Translations under genes and position numbers: made by a program | Part shown: positions 51,956 to 63,225 of the stretch, piece after piece | How positions within the stretch are numbered: the first letter of the stretch is position 1 | How the letters are laid out: each line of letters begins with the position of its first letter | Notes under the pieces: model-generated | Told to the model about the DNA's origin: nothing | The model's input: the letters and a program-made list of their open reading frames with translations, nothing else | Database searches by the model: none | Origin: Cladocopium goreaui | Lineage: Eukaryota > Sar > Dinophyceae > Suessiales > Symbiodiniaceae | NCBI GenBank assembly: GCA_947184155.2 | Contig: CAMXCT020000380.1 | Span: 436,001 to 500,000, forward strand | Length of the DNA stretch: 64,000 nt | Reading direction: 5' to 3'

Positions 51956-52489
51956 TTATACGCTTTTCAGGCCTGTTAGATATCATGGATGCGACCCCAG
52001 CATCTTGCATTTGGAAGCTGGTAAAGCAAATGCGCTAGCAACGTTGCAAATAGCATTGTTCCTGCATTCATGGCCTGCTCCAATGTAACACAGTTGCTAA
52101 GTTGCACATTATTGATCATCATTGCACAAGTGAATCATTGATTCTACAATTTCGCTTTGAACTTTGCTTGGGTGTCCCCGCTGCAAATGCGCCAAGAAGT
52201 GCGGATCTACCAACAGCCTCTTCACATCCTCTCGCTCGAGGACCTGTTGATATCAGGCTGGCCGAGTCAAAGAACCACCGGCGATTGTCCGTTTGGTCTG
52301 GATTACAATGAATCATGCGTTCTTTTTGTTGCCACTTTCTCCAGTCAATTTTAAAACATATTCATCCTCTGCTACGAATGCCGCCACTAGTTGCAGTACA
52401 AGCTTAGGACTTGTGCACCAAAGCACCTGCGAACGTATTTCATGCAGAGGCAAATGATACAATGAGAAATACTAGCGTGCAGGCGCGTT
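51956..52489. other. No firm gene
   Basis: A G+C-richer island near 52,150-52,300 is open in several frames on both strands, without a recognisable motif. Confidence 0.3.
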
Positions 52490-52680
52490 TTTGTTTGTTT
52501 GTTTGTTTGCTTGCTTGCTTGTTTGCGTGTTTGTTTGTTTGTTTGTTGCTTGCTTGTTTGTTTTATATATATATATATATTTGTTTGTTCGTTTGTTCGT
52601 TTGCTTGCTTGCTCATGTGTATGGGTCTCTGTGTGTCTTTGTTTGTGTCTGTGCGTGTGTTTGTGCTGTTTCGGGATGGG
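52490..52680. repeat. GTTT/GCTT and (TA) microsatellite
   Basis: TTTGTTTGTTTGC units with a TATATATATA core near 52,570, then GTGTGTCT-type repeats. Confidence 0.9.
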
Positions 52681-53306
52681 CAGAATATAGAAAATACAGT
52701 ATTTTAACAAATGACACATCTAGGGACCTAGAGACTATAGTATAGGAGTTTGTGAAACAACTGCTTTGTTCACTGACAATACTGTGTGTGTGAATCACAT
52801 AGAGGAAGAACTTCAGCATTCCAAAAGGGATAGACTTCCCTTTCTGCACTATTCTGCGGCCAGAAGTCACTGGAATGGAGACTCTAATGCGTCTAACTTT
52901 CCAAAGAACTGGAGACCCTTCCCTCAAGATCTGGACTAATTCGCAGATTTCACACCTGGCAAATGGCGCTCACAATCAGCTGCAGTCGTCTCCGGCGATG
53001 TACCCTTTGATCGTTGAAGGTTGCTTGCCTCAGATCTCCAAGATGTCCAGTGAGCAGTGGCATGAGCAGTGGCATCAGCAGCACAGCTGGGTTCATGAAA
53101 CTCACTTTGTGAGGGACTTGGAGCTGCAAGTTGCTACCACGAATCACTGAGTGAAAACTCTAGATAGGAGGATTCTCACAGGTGCAAGACCAGCCTCGTT
53201 TCCAAGTAAGCAACTCAATCCACTCTGGTCGAGCCGAGTCAAGCTGAGTCAAGCTGTGTCAAGCTGTGCCAAGCGGCAATTTGTTGGAAGCGGAGGTTAC
53301 CTTCAG
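52681..53306. other. No gene supported
   Basis: Unique sequence with a short tandem GTCAAGCTGAGTCAAGCTGT near 53,238. Nothing recognisable is seen. Confidence 0.35.
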
Positions 53307-53436
53307 GAGTTGTGCATGTGCAGTTGGACTGAGCCGATCCAGGCTGCTGATTGTCTCCTTGGGAAGGCAGCCGGATTTATGAATGAGAAGGCTGACAAAA
53401 CCAAGGCGCAGAGACTTCTGAGACTTCTATGTCCAG
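53307..53436 (+). CDS. Possible exon, function unknown
   Basis: The plus strand shows TACCTTCAG acceptor, an open frame (part: AADCLLGKAAGFMNEKADKT), and no stop before about 53,500. The other plus frames stop early. This is the best plus-strand exon candidate in the window, but it has no family match. Confidence 0.22.
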
Positions 53437-53459
53437 AAAATGATTGCTCTGTCTTTCAT

Positions 53460-53651
53460 GGATTTGCGGTATGCATATGTAAATATGTACATATGTATAT
53501 ATGTATAGGTGTATAGATGTATAGATGTGTGTATATATATACATATGATATGTCTATATGTAAATTAAAAAATGAATATGCATGTATGTATGTATGTATG
53601 TATGTATGTATGTATATGTTTATAAATATAAAAGTGTGTCTATATATAATG
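53460..53651. repeat. ATATGTA / (GTAT)n microsatellite
   Basis: CATATGTAAATATGTA units, then (TATG)n around 53,585. It borders the poly(A) end of the LINE fragment. Confidence 0.9.
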
Positions 53652-54140
53652 TTTTTTTTTCGCAGCCATACCTCGCATCGACTGAATTAGACTCAGACGA
53701 TTGAGCTGCGAGGCGTTGGCGCAGCAAGAGACTGAACGCTAAAGCTGTCTGCTTACGGCTGCTTCATACACCCTTTGATCGTTCATGTGAGTCTCACCAT
53801 AATCATAATGCCCTAATATGTTTTCATAAACATACTTTTTGGTATGCTGCAGCCAATTTTGACGAGGCTTTCCAACTCGCTTGGTTCCGTATTCAACTCT
53901 GTGCGCAGAATCAGGTAGAAAAGAAATTTGCCTCATAGGGTCGTTGCCGTTGCTTCTTAATATGTGTCCAAGCAATTTTACTCGTCTATTCATGTGATAC
54001 TCACTGAACGGTATAATTTTTCTGCGGTCACAGCGAGATGGGTAAGCGATGGAACTTGCTTCTTCTAATAATGATTTGTTTGTATTTCTACGGTCTATAA
54101 AAGTGGAGTTGCGTTGTAAAATTCTCCGTAGGCCGCGCAT
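53652..54140 (-). mobile_element. 5'-truncated non-LTR (LINE) retrotransposon tail
   Basis: A 3' fragment ending in a short poly(A) (plus strand T9 at 53,652-53,660) and carrying an open C-terminal ORF. Both sides abut AT microsatellite. Truncation at the 5' side with a 3' A-tail is typical of target-primed reverse transcription. Confidence 0.7.
53739..54140 (-). CDS. LINE ORF C-terminus (RT-associated endonuclease region)
   Basis: An intact 133-codon segment with RRGLRRIL-like start sequence, [27 protein letters not shown] and [11 protein letters not shown]. The pattern RRLKLLGH(I/L)LR...DP.R...F......R.G.PR..W is common at the C-terminus of RT proteins in protist and animal LINE-like elements. 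The longer open frame to the right is repeat-encoded and not included. The true start is lost by truncation. Confidence 0.7.
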   Translation of the reverse strand: MRGLRRILQRNSTFIDRRNTNKSLLEEASSIAYPSRCDRRKIIPFSEYHMNRRVKLLGHILRSNGNDPMRQISFLPDSAHRVEYGTKRVGKPRQNWLQHTKKYVYENILGHYDYGETHMNDQRVYEAAVSRQL

Positions 54141-54159
54141 CTCAATATATTGGTGTATA

Positions 54160-54280
54160 TAAGTATGTAAATATATATATATATATGTGTATATGTATTT
54201 TTTAATACATATATACATATACATACATACATATATACATATAAATGCATATATACATATATACATATATACATATATAC

Positions 54281-54314
<34 letters not shown>

Positions 54315-54793
54315 GTACATGCATATATATATATGCAAATATGCATATATATATGTATATACATATATATGTATATGTATACATATATACATTTATATAT
54401 ATACATATATATACATATATATATACATATATATGCATATATTTACATATATACATATATATACATATATATATATATACATATATGTAGATATATATAT
54501 ATATATATATATATGCAAATATATACATATATATATTTACATATATATACATATATACATATATATATACATATATATATATACATCAATATACATATAT
54601 ATATACATATATATATACATATATATACATATATATACATATATATACATATACATATATATATGTACATATATATATATATTTACATATATGTACATAT
54701 ATATACATACATACATATGTATATTTACATATATGTGTACATAAATACATATGTATGTATGTATTCATATGTATGTATGCATATATATATGTA
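54160..54793. repeat. (ATATAC)n microsatellite
   Basis: Over 600 bp of ATATATAC variants. ORFs on both strands (Tyr/Ile/His or Tyr/Ile/Cys) are compositional. Confidence 0.95.
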
Positions 54794-56133
54794 ATCCTCT
54801 CAACTACTATCCCCAGACCCTAGGAAACTTCATTGTAGACCCTGGATCTAGGGTCTAAAGTGGGGTCTGGAATGATAAATACCTAGGTGATTCCAGAAAC
54901 ATAACGGAACCATGCTAGACCTTACCTAGGGGTCCGGGAACTTGCACATAACACAGCTATGATACTGGAAGGCTCAGAGAGGTAACTTCACTTTAGACCC
55001 CTGGGCCCGGCATCTCCGGCAGTAAGCCTAACATCAAAGCTTGAAGTACCTTCCCTCAGGAGCATATCTCCTATATTCTCTTATTTAAGGGTTATATTGT
55101 GGTTATTTCGAGACTATATTGATTTAGTATTAGTCTATTTGTTTTACATGCAGATGGAATTCAAATTAACAGTTTTTGGGTTATACAATAAACATGAATA
55201 CATATTTGTCACACTCTGGTGCCTTAAGATTTCCTAACATAGGGGGTAAGTTTAAAAAACCTGATTTTTCTCGACTCGAGTAAAACCAACTTACCCCAGA
55301 GTTATCCTGAACTGTGTCTACCCACAACTTTGAATAAACCAATCCCAAATATCCAAATCTTGCCATTCGACCATTCCACCGAGGGCAGTTTGAAAAAGCT
55401 CTGATTAACACGACGCATCCTGACAGCTTCCATTGCAAAATGCTCGCCTTGCATTTTTTCCGCCAGATAGAATTATTTCCACCTTCGAGGTATTTTGGGG
55501 TTGGATGTGTAATTATGTGATGTGACCCAATATGTTTTTCTTATCTTTTCCTCATCTTCATGGGTCTGAAATGGTTTACCACATCCTGAAACCAGAAATA
55601 TTCACCACAAATGCTATGGGAACATCATTTCAGACCCATCAAGATGGACCATTCCCAACTATACAGAAGAGAAACCATCACCATCAACATATCAGAAAGA
55701 ATGTCAGAAGATATGCCAGATAGAATGTCAGAAGATATGCCAGATAGAATACCAGAAGATATGCCAGATAGAATGTCAGAAGATATGCCAGATAGAATGT
55801 CAGATAGAATGCTAGAAGATTTGGCAGATAGAATACCAGATAGAATGACAACAAGATTGCGCCTTATGTCTCCACTGGTTGTGGTTGATTGATGTTGGTT
55901 GTGGTTGCTTGGTATGCGTTTGGCAACCTTTATTAGGGTTCCAAGGATGCAAAGGGTCTAAGATGAAGTTCCCTATGCAAAAGCCAAAAGGTCTAGAATG
56001 GATTTCCCTCATGATAGTAAGGGTCTAACATGGTAGGAGGCAAAAGGTCTACAATGATTTTCAGACCATCTTAGACCTTCCATCTTGGGAGCCCTAGGCA
56101 AACCATCTTAGACCCTCTAGTAGTTGAGGGGAT
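54794..56133. mobile_element. 1.34-kb terminal-inverted-repeat element, non-autonomous
   Basis: The left end ATCCTCTCAACTACTA (54,794-54,809) matches the reverse complement of the right end (56,118-56,133) at 15 of 16 bases, and both are flanked by TA, consistent with a TA target-site duplication. Near both ends GGTCTAAGATGG / TAGACCC-type motifs recur, as subterminal repeats do. The outer flanks on both sides are ATAT microsatellite, as if the element split one tract. No transposase is seen. TA duplication suggests a Tc1/mariner-like or similar cut-and-paste family. Confidence 0.65.
55690..55865 (+). repeat. 24-bp tandem repeat AGATAGAATGTCAGAAGATA-type
   Basis: Six degenerate units inside the TIR element. 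On the plus strand they encode an eight-residue repeat (RMSEDMPD) within a 93-codon open frame (55,611-55,892); the frame is probably incidental. Confidence 0.8.
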
Positions 56134-56135
56134 TA

Positions 56136-56415
56136 TATGTATGCATATATATGTGTGCATATATATATGTATACGTGTGTATGTGTATGTGTATGTATGT
56201 ATATGTGTACTTGTGTATGTGTGTATACGTGTATATGTCTATATATGTATGTGTATATGTGTATATGTGTATATATGTATATATGTATACAAGTATACAT
56301 GTACATATGTATATATATATATATATGTATTTATGTATACTATATATGTATATATGTATGTATCTATGTATCTATGTATCTATGTATCTTTGTATGTATA
56401 TAGATATATATATAT
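56136..56415. repeat. (TATG)n / ATATGTGT microsatellite
   Basis: Right-hand continuation of the AT microsatellite interrupted by the TIR element, with TATGTATC units near 56,360. Confidence 0.95.
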
Positions 56416-57595
56416 GTGAAATTATACACGTGTTTTCCAGCTTGTGGGTGTACGCGTACAGAAAGGGATGCAAAAAGCAAAAACATGCTTGAACACCGTA
56501 GTGATGGGGAGCTAATGGGGGGCCCTTCACAAATGGAATTGGACAGTTTTCCTTGCAACATTTCACATGTTTGGCTTCCTGCAGTATCAAATCTTCCAAG
56601 TCTGCATGGTTTCGGAGCTGACCTGGCATTGAAATGTGCTCTTCCTAATGACGTCATCACCCCTGTCATATCTTGTCATCAAACAAGCAACTGAAAACTT
56701 ATGCCAAGGTACCAAGATGATTGGAAACACAACACGCGCACGATCTGCACCAGCAGCATCCACTGTCTCACGGTCAAAGTCTTGACCCAAAGCCAAGGCG
56801 GCAGCCCTGCTGCGACCAGGTTCAGATGAGTTTGGGGTCGTTCAAGCAGTTTTTTGCTCGTGATTCGGGATGTCCCAACTCCCAACTGCATCTGGATTCC
56901 GAAATGGGCCAATACTGAAAGGAAAGCTTGTTTACCGGTTTGAACTCGCATTACCATTCAAAAAAGCTAACATAACAGCTGGCAACTGGAAGTCAAATGG
57001 TGATGTTTCCTTCAATTCAATAGATATGGGTCATTCGGCATTCGCAAAACATTGCGAAAATACGGGAATGACAAAGTGAATCATCTTGTGTTTTTGGGCT
57101 TCAAACTTCGAACATATGGCATTTGAAGAGTTTTGCAAAGGCTTGTCCAAGTAAACGACCAATGAAAACCACACTCACACGATGCGTTCGCGCTTTCTGC
57201 TGTTGCTGATTCAAAACGTCTCAAATCCAAACTATGCAAAAATACAATTCAATGATATTCAACGCATATTTTGTTTGAAGTTTATTCTCAGCAAGAGCAG
57301 TTGGACGTCACTTTGAGACATTGCATGTAACTTCTCTGGGTCGCCAACTCTATTGTCTCCACTGCTACTCGTCTGTGGAGCAAGAAGAAGAGCGGGGCGA
57401 GATGCTCCTAACAGGCTTTGCAGGTGCATCATGAAGATCCTACGGCCAGAATATATAATATACAGTAACATATATGCAAAGCTGATACATCGTGATACAC
57501 ATAGAGTCTAAGAGCCATCTTCAGAGGAAATACATGCATGCAAATCTCATATACAAAACCTTGGAGCACGTGATGGTTCGATATTATATTTTGTA
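56416..57595. other. No firm gene
   Basis: Unique sequence. Short ORFs occur on both strands, none recognised. Confidence 0.35.
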
Positions 57596-57724
57596 TGCAT
57601 ACACGTGTGCATGTGTGCATGAATGTATGTATGTATGTCTGTCTGTCTGTATGTATGTATGTATGTATGCATGGATGTATGTATGTCTGTCTGTCTGTCT
57701 GTCTGTATGTATGTATGTATGTAT

Positions 57725-57759
<35 letters not shown>

Positions 57760-57880
57760 ATATATATATGTATATCCATATAAATATGTGCACATACACA
57801 TCTACCAATGCATATAAACTAATATATATAGCTCAAATTTGTTGTTTGTATATATATATATACATATCATATGCGCATAT
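57596..57880. repeat. (TATG)n, (TGTC)n and (ATATGT)n microsatellite
   Basis: GTATGTCTGTCTGTC blocks and a TATATGTATATG run. The Cys/Val/Tyr ORFs are compositional. Confidence 0.95.
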
Positions 57881-59374
57881 GTGATCACACATGCAGATAT
57901 TGCATGCAGTACAGAACGCATGTATTGTACAGTTACAGCGTTGGCAATTGGCAAGTGGATTGAGAAAAGGTCCAGGCGATCTCAACTGTATTCTGCAGGC
58001 TCAAGAAGAATTCCATTCGGAATGACTCGTCCAAGCTGAAGAACATGCAAACTTCGTTTGGAAAAATTCTAAAGAATTGCAAAAAGACTTGACCCTGTTG
58101 CAGGACTTGTTCCAGTCAATGAAACTTCTCCTCGGGGTGATACTTTTCACCTCGTGGGATTGGGCAACCATTTATGTTAATCATTCTAAATCATTCTAAT
58201 CCCTGTTCCTAGGATGCAAATTTCTTTTCGTTGGTGCACCTGCACTTCAGCAATCTCCAACTCCGCATTGCCAGGACCTTGTGCTCGCAAGAGATACCTG
58301 GGCCGGCATTGCAGAGATCGGAAGTGTAAACAATAGACGTTCCAGACGTCTGTCAGATTCTGTCAACCTTCCAGCGTGCCGCACCTGCGGATTATCCGCA
58401 TTTTTGGAGGGCTCGATCACGAACGAACCGTGACAACTCCTCAAATACCAATCGTCTCTCCACTATCTGTCCACCATCTTTCTGAAATCCGGGCGGCAGT
58501 CTCTGCACCCATGGCGAAAAAGTGCGCGTGACCTCATCCAACACCGTCATCCGTGCCTCGTGGTCGGCACTCAGTCAGTCAAGTGCTTTTCAAAGTACAG
58601 TATTGACTTCCCTGGACTCCCTGTTCAAAAGCAAACGCTCCGCTGATGCAAAGGCACGACAAGCCACCTGGTGGATCCTTGTAACCAATGTGTTGTTTTT
58701 CGTATGCAACCAGCGATTACACTCTTCACTATGTTTGTTTTCTCAACAAGTGAACATCTTGCCTCTACAGAAGCACCATGATAGGCTTTCAGCTGCCATT
58801 GACTCCACTTCACCTGATAGGCCGACGGGGGCTGCAAAAAAACTATCGATGAAAAATGGGGTCACTTGACCTTACGGTGACAACATCCCAAATTGCGCAA
58901 CCTTTCAGAAAGGGACTTTGACATCTCTCAGGCTCAAATATTTCCAACATGGCGGTAGGACATCCATCAAGATTCGACTGGCCCACGAAACATTTTTAGG
59001 AGGAATTTCATGAACATGCGATTGTTTTGTGTTTTACATGTATGGTGGCATCAAAGTTGCTAGGAACAAGAGTTGCAATTTGAAAGAGCTTTGCCGGTTT
59101 CTCTGGCTCATCTTTCAGCGCCAATTGTTTGATGTCACCAACAAATGTCTGCTATTGCATGCTCTCTACGACAATATCGACTGCCTTTTGGCAGTGTGGC
59201 CTGTCGTTGTTTTGTCCCACGTCTAGATAGGCACATTGTGATGGTACAAGACTTGCACCCCTGTCACAACTCTGGGATGCAGTTTCTGTTTAAATTATCA
59301 TAGCCTGACGTGTTTTTTCTCTGCATTTTCCTTGTTCTCTGCATATTTCATAAATTTCACGTACGGCTCATTTG
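57881..59374. other. No firm gene
   Basis: Unique sequence. Several 60-115-codon frames lie on both strands (for example 58,522-58,869 plus) without recognisable motifs or paired splice sites. Confidence 0.35.
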
Positions 59375-59394
59375 ATTGATTGATAGATAGATAG

Positions 59395-59435
<41 letters not shown>

Positions 59436-59480
59436 GGATAGGATAGGAAAAGATAAGATAAGACAGGTAGATACTGTAGA

Positions 59481-59512
<32 letters not shown>

Positions 59513-59931
59513 TAGATAGATAGATAGGTAGAAAGACAGACAGGCAGACAGAGAGAGACACAGAGAGAGAGATAGACAGATAGATAGATGGATGGATGGA
59601 TGGATGGACTGATCGATGGATGGATGGATGGATGGATAGATAGATAGATAGATAGGTAGGTAGATAGATGGATGGGCTGGATTGGATTCGATTAGATTAG
59701 ATTTTATTACATTGGATTGGGTTAGATAGATAGATTAGATAGATAGATTAGATTACGTGAGATGAGATTAGATCAGATAAGATAAGGTACGATAGAAAGA
59801 TTGGTCGATAGGGTGGTTGGGTGGATAGATAGGTAGATAGATAGATAGATCGACAGATAGATAGATAGCCAGCTAAATAGATAGATAGATGGATAGGATA
59901 GGAAAAGATAAGATAAGACAGGTAGATACTG

Positions 59932-59962
<31 letters not shown>

Positions 59963-59997
59963 GATAGGAAAAGATAGGATAAGACAGGTAGATACTG

Positions 59998-60030
<33 letters not shown>

Positions 60031-60156
60031 GGATAGGATAGGATAGGATAAGATAAGATAAGATAAGATAAGACAGGTAGATACTGTAGATAGATAGATA
60101 GATAGATAGATAGATGGATAGGATAGGATAAGATAAGATAAGACAGGTAGATACTG

Positions 60157-60189
<33 letters not shown>

Positions 60190-60230
60190 GATCGATGCAG
60201 TAGGTGGATTAGATAAATAGACGATAAATG
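59375..60230. repeat. (GATA)n higher-order repeat
   Basis: GATA runs alternate with GGATAGGA, AGATAAGA and CAGGTAGATACTGTAGATAG blocks. The unit of about 75-85 bp (GATA run + GGATAGGAAAAGATAAGATA + GACAGGTAGATACTGTA) repeats at least five times, so it is a higher-order array. Confidence 0.95.
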
Positions 60231-60274
60231 AATAAGCAAATGATTGTGAGTGTTGGTCAAAGGTATTTCGTTTC

Positions 60275-60740
60275 TGTACAAATGGCAATTCTTCGCGAAG
60301 AAACAATTTGCTTTCGCAAAACTTTCGTGACTCCCGAGGGGTTATGGTTATCCATTTTTGTGCTGCTGAGCACTTCAAACCGCATGTAAACAGCAACTGT
60401 GTGAGTGATCCAGGAGGCAGCCAAGGCTAGATGCAAGGCCATGTTGGAGTACTTCCCGCAGGAAGCAACAGAGTTTCATTGTTTCCAGGTTCCCTTGAAA
60501 CTGCGAAGGTGCTGAGTGTGGGCAGTGGGCTTCCATGGACAGCTTTCGCCACAAATCAGCCCTGAATCGTGCTTGGGAGTGCAGCTCCACTTGATTACAA
60601 TATAGCACGCGGGTCTACTCTGTTCCTGTCATTCACAATTCAGAAGGTTGCACTTCATCTAGAAAGCGATATCATGAACCACTTCATCAAAATGTTCGCC
60701 ATATCTTTCGCCAATTAACAATTACTTTCGCAAACTCACA
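60275..60740. repeat. Second locus of TTTCGCGAAA-like motifs
   Basis: TTCTTCGCGAAGAAAC, CTTTCGCAAAACTTTCGTGA (about 60,290-60,335) and TTTCGCCAATTA, ACTTTCGCAAACTC (about 60,703-60,738) match the motif family at 9.3-10.2 kb, but with more CpG decay. Confidence 0.65.
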
Positions 60741-61152
60741 AAAATATCATTCCAATAATCTCAGAATGGGTGCTCATCACTTTGGAGGTACCAGTTCCAT
60801 CCAAAAGTGGATTGGTCGCCACCCAAGAGCAAAAGAAAACCAGTGGAAGAGGCCCTGAAGGCCACATCTCTAGGAAGCCAGGTACCAGCGGCAGGGGAAA
60901 AACTTGCACCCAGTAGGGCAGCCCGAGGCCAAAAGCCAAAAATTCAAAAAAAAAAACAACAGCCCGGAGCCCGACATGCTAGAGTTGGAGCGGGAAGAAC
61001 ACTGACTGCGACCGAAAGGAAGCAGGCAAAGCTGCTCTGACAAAGAAGAGCTCGGCAAGGGACGTGTCTTCCCGAGCCCCCCGCACAGCTTGCTTCAGAC
61101 GTCATCGAGAGTCATCAGCATCATCTGGCGCCGCAAGGAGCAAGAATGCCGG
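60741..61152. other. Unrecognised basic open frame on the plus strand
   Basis: A plus-strand frame at 60,807-61,040 is Lys/Arg/Pro rich (KIQKKKQQPGARHARVGAGR) and ends TGA. It may be an exon tail or chance. No family. Confidence 0.25.
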
Positions 61153-62086
61153 TCACATGGTGGCCAGAAGGGCAGCTGTCGACGAAACATGGGGAGAGGA
61201 CGACAGCGACGACACGAGCTCAGAACGTCTGGAGAGGGCAGCTCTGCCGCGATAGCTTCGGACAGTCACGCACAACTCTTGGAGGAAGTGACTGTGAAGG
61301 ACGGAAGCATTGCTATGCTCACGGGCAGCAGCGGCGCGTGACACAGCCTTGGGGAGGTGGGCAGCTTCCGGTTCCCAGGCGCCAGTGCTTTCAACGATGA
61401 CAGGGCGGAAGGTGACTCCTTGGGATTGGCATTCTTGTGCCGTGTTGAGATGGGCCCGTTTGGTGCCAGCACAGCACTAATATAGGCAATGGCTGCGGCA
61501 GGACTTTTATGGACTTTGCTGCGCTGCGTCACCAAGGCTCTCCTGTCGCTGGGGGGCCGTAATGGCCAAATCAAAGGCAGCAGGGGAACCGAGATAAGAC
61601 GGCGCAATAAAAATGTCAGCCGGCCTACGCCGTGCCAGGTGCGCATCACCAGGGCGTTGGGGTAGAAGCAACCCCGGCTTCTCTTTTTCGGGCTGAAGGC
61701 CTGCCCGCTCAGACCAGTGATGAAGCAGGTCGCGCACAGCATGATGCCGGAGAATTCGTTCAGGGCCAGCCACACAAAGACCGGCATGGTATGAGCAGCC
61801 CATTGCATTTGGGGCACCACTCATCGGCAGCAGCCTCTGCAATGCATAACCGATGGCGGAGCTCGGCAAGGAAAACTGCACTGTCCATATGTTTGCGGCC
61901 AGAAGGAGCAGCAGCGAGGAACGCCCGTGCCCCAGGCTCCGCTTCGGAACGCAGAGTGGCGCAGGGAGTGAGGCTCGAAGCTTGGAGTTGCTGATCCCAG
62001 CTATGGGTGTCAAGCCCAGTGGTCAGAGATTTTTGGCTTTGGGCGAAGGCAACGGGGCCAGCTGGCTGGCTTGGGTCAACATCCAT
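61153..62086 (-). pseudogene. Decayed non-LTR retrotransposon C-terminal region
   Basis: Minus-strand pieces in changing frames: LTTGLDTHSWDQQLQASS and LRSEAEPGARAFLAAAPSG, WCPKC (zinc-finger start) near 61,830; RHHAVRDLLHHWSERAGL, GLLLPQRP and RRPADIFIAP...AFDLAIT near 61,570-61,730; then a tail EHSNASVLHSHFLQELCVTV ending near 61,153. RRPAD...FD(L/F)A(I/V)T looks like a restriction-like endonuclease core. I recognise the series as a repeat-protein tail common in dinoflagellate genomes. At least three frameshifts make it non-functional. Confidence 0.6.
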
Positions 62087-63036
62087 AGGTCATAGGTGCT
62101 GAAGGGGGGGCTGCCTGGCGAGGGGAGCAGCTTCGGGCCCGCATCGGGCGTCCCAAGCCAACCGGAGTGCCGGGAGATAGGGCCATGGCTCAAGGATTCA
62201 GTGATGGGATAAAAAAAAGTGATTCCCAACTCGCAAAAAAGAACCTTGCGAGGTCTCATGTTACAATTTGCTTCCTGTATTTTCTACATCAAGAACTTTC
62301 TCTGTGATTCCTGCGCTGCGCTTGACATGTAATTAGTTATCTTTGCATGTAAACTTGATGGCACGGAAAATTCATTGGCAGAATTTTCAATTTGTAGATT
62401 TCAGGAAATCTTGATCAACTTCATTCAAGAATGCTGTCACTGAGCCAGACAACAAGACTGGCTCGTTTCATCCTATAAATTTCTGCCGTTAGAACGGAGA
62501 AAAAAACATGACGTCAGCGTTGCGACAAAACCATATGCCAAAGTGCCATGAATTTCAAACGCCGCATGGTCGGATGGATGTCACCTGCCGCCGGTGCAAT
62601 AGCCAATGGACATATGAGGTTGTGGCATTCGGCAAAAACATGCAAAAAACACGACTTCAAAAAGACTCTGGAGTTCAATCTGAAGTATGACTCTTTGGTT
62701 TCCAAAATAGAAGGACACAACCAATTCACTTTGGTCTGGGGCAAGATCAACAAATTCAGGAAGCATCTGGGCAGATGTCAAGTCCGAGGTCAAAAAACCT
62801 GCCGTTGCACACACCTGACGCCTAGACCCGTCCGGTTTTTCATTGGGGGAAACAAACTGGTAGCTTCACATGCCTTCGCCATGGCTGGTCTCATGTTGAA
62901 GCTCCTGCGCTTTTGGACAGCAAGGAGCAAGTTGTTTCAAACATTTTCAAACATGTTTCAAACATCATGAATCATCTACAACAGCGTAGCAAAACACATC
63001 TTGAAGACTTTGAAGTGCACCATGCCTTACACATGT
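62087..63036. other. No firm gene
   Basis: Overlapping plus-strand frames at 62,508-62,970 (part: TLEFNLKYDSLVSKIEGHNQ) are open for up to 140 codons but show no domain. Confidence 0.3.
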
Positions 63037-63225
63037 TTACAGCTCCAACTGCTGTTTCAACTGCTGTTTCAACTGCTGTTTCAACTGCTTCAAACGGTCC
63101 TGGCTGCCCCAGTATCTGGCCCATTGGTAGCCTCCAGCGCCGCCCAGCAACGCTGCTAGAGCCAGGCCTGGCACCACCAGCGGTGAAGCCGCCACACCCA
63201 AGGCTCCGCCAAACGCAGCGCCGAC
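63037..63225 (-). CDS. Possible 3'-terminal exon with hydrophobic segment and KQQL repeats
   Basis: On the minus strand a CAACCCGCCCAG acceptor is followed by 62 codons and TAA. The first 35 residues are Ala/Gly/Leu rich (FGGALGVAASPLVVPGLALA), long enough for one or two membrane passes. Then YQWARYWGSQDRL and a Lys-Gln-Gln-Leu repeat encoded by a 12-bp tandem repeat at 63,050-63,097. It is likely the C-terminus of a membrane or organelle protein; no family is recognised. Confidence 0.45.
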   Translation of the reverse strand, partial: VGAAFGGALGVAASPLVVPGLALAALLGGAGGYQWARYWGSQDRLKQLKQQLKQQLKQQLEL

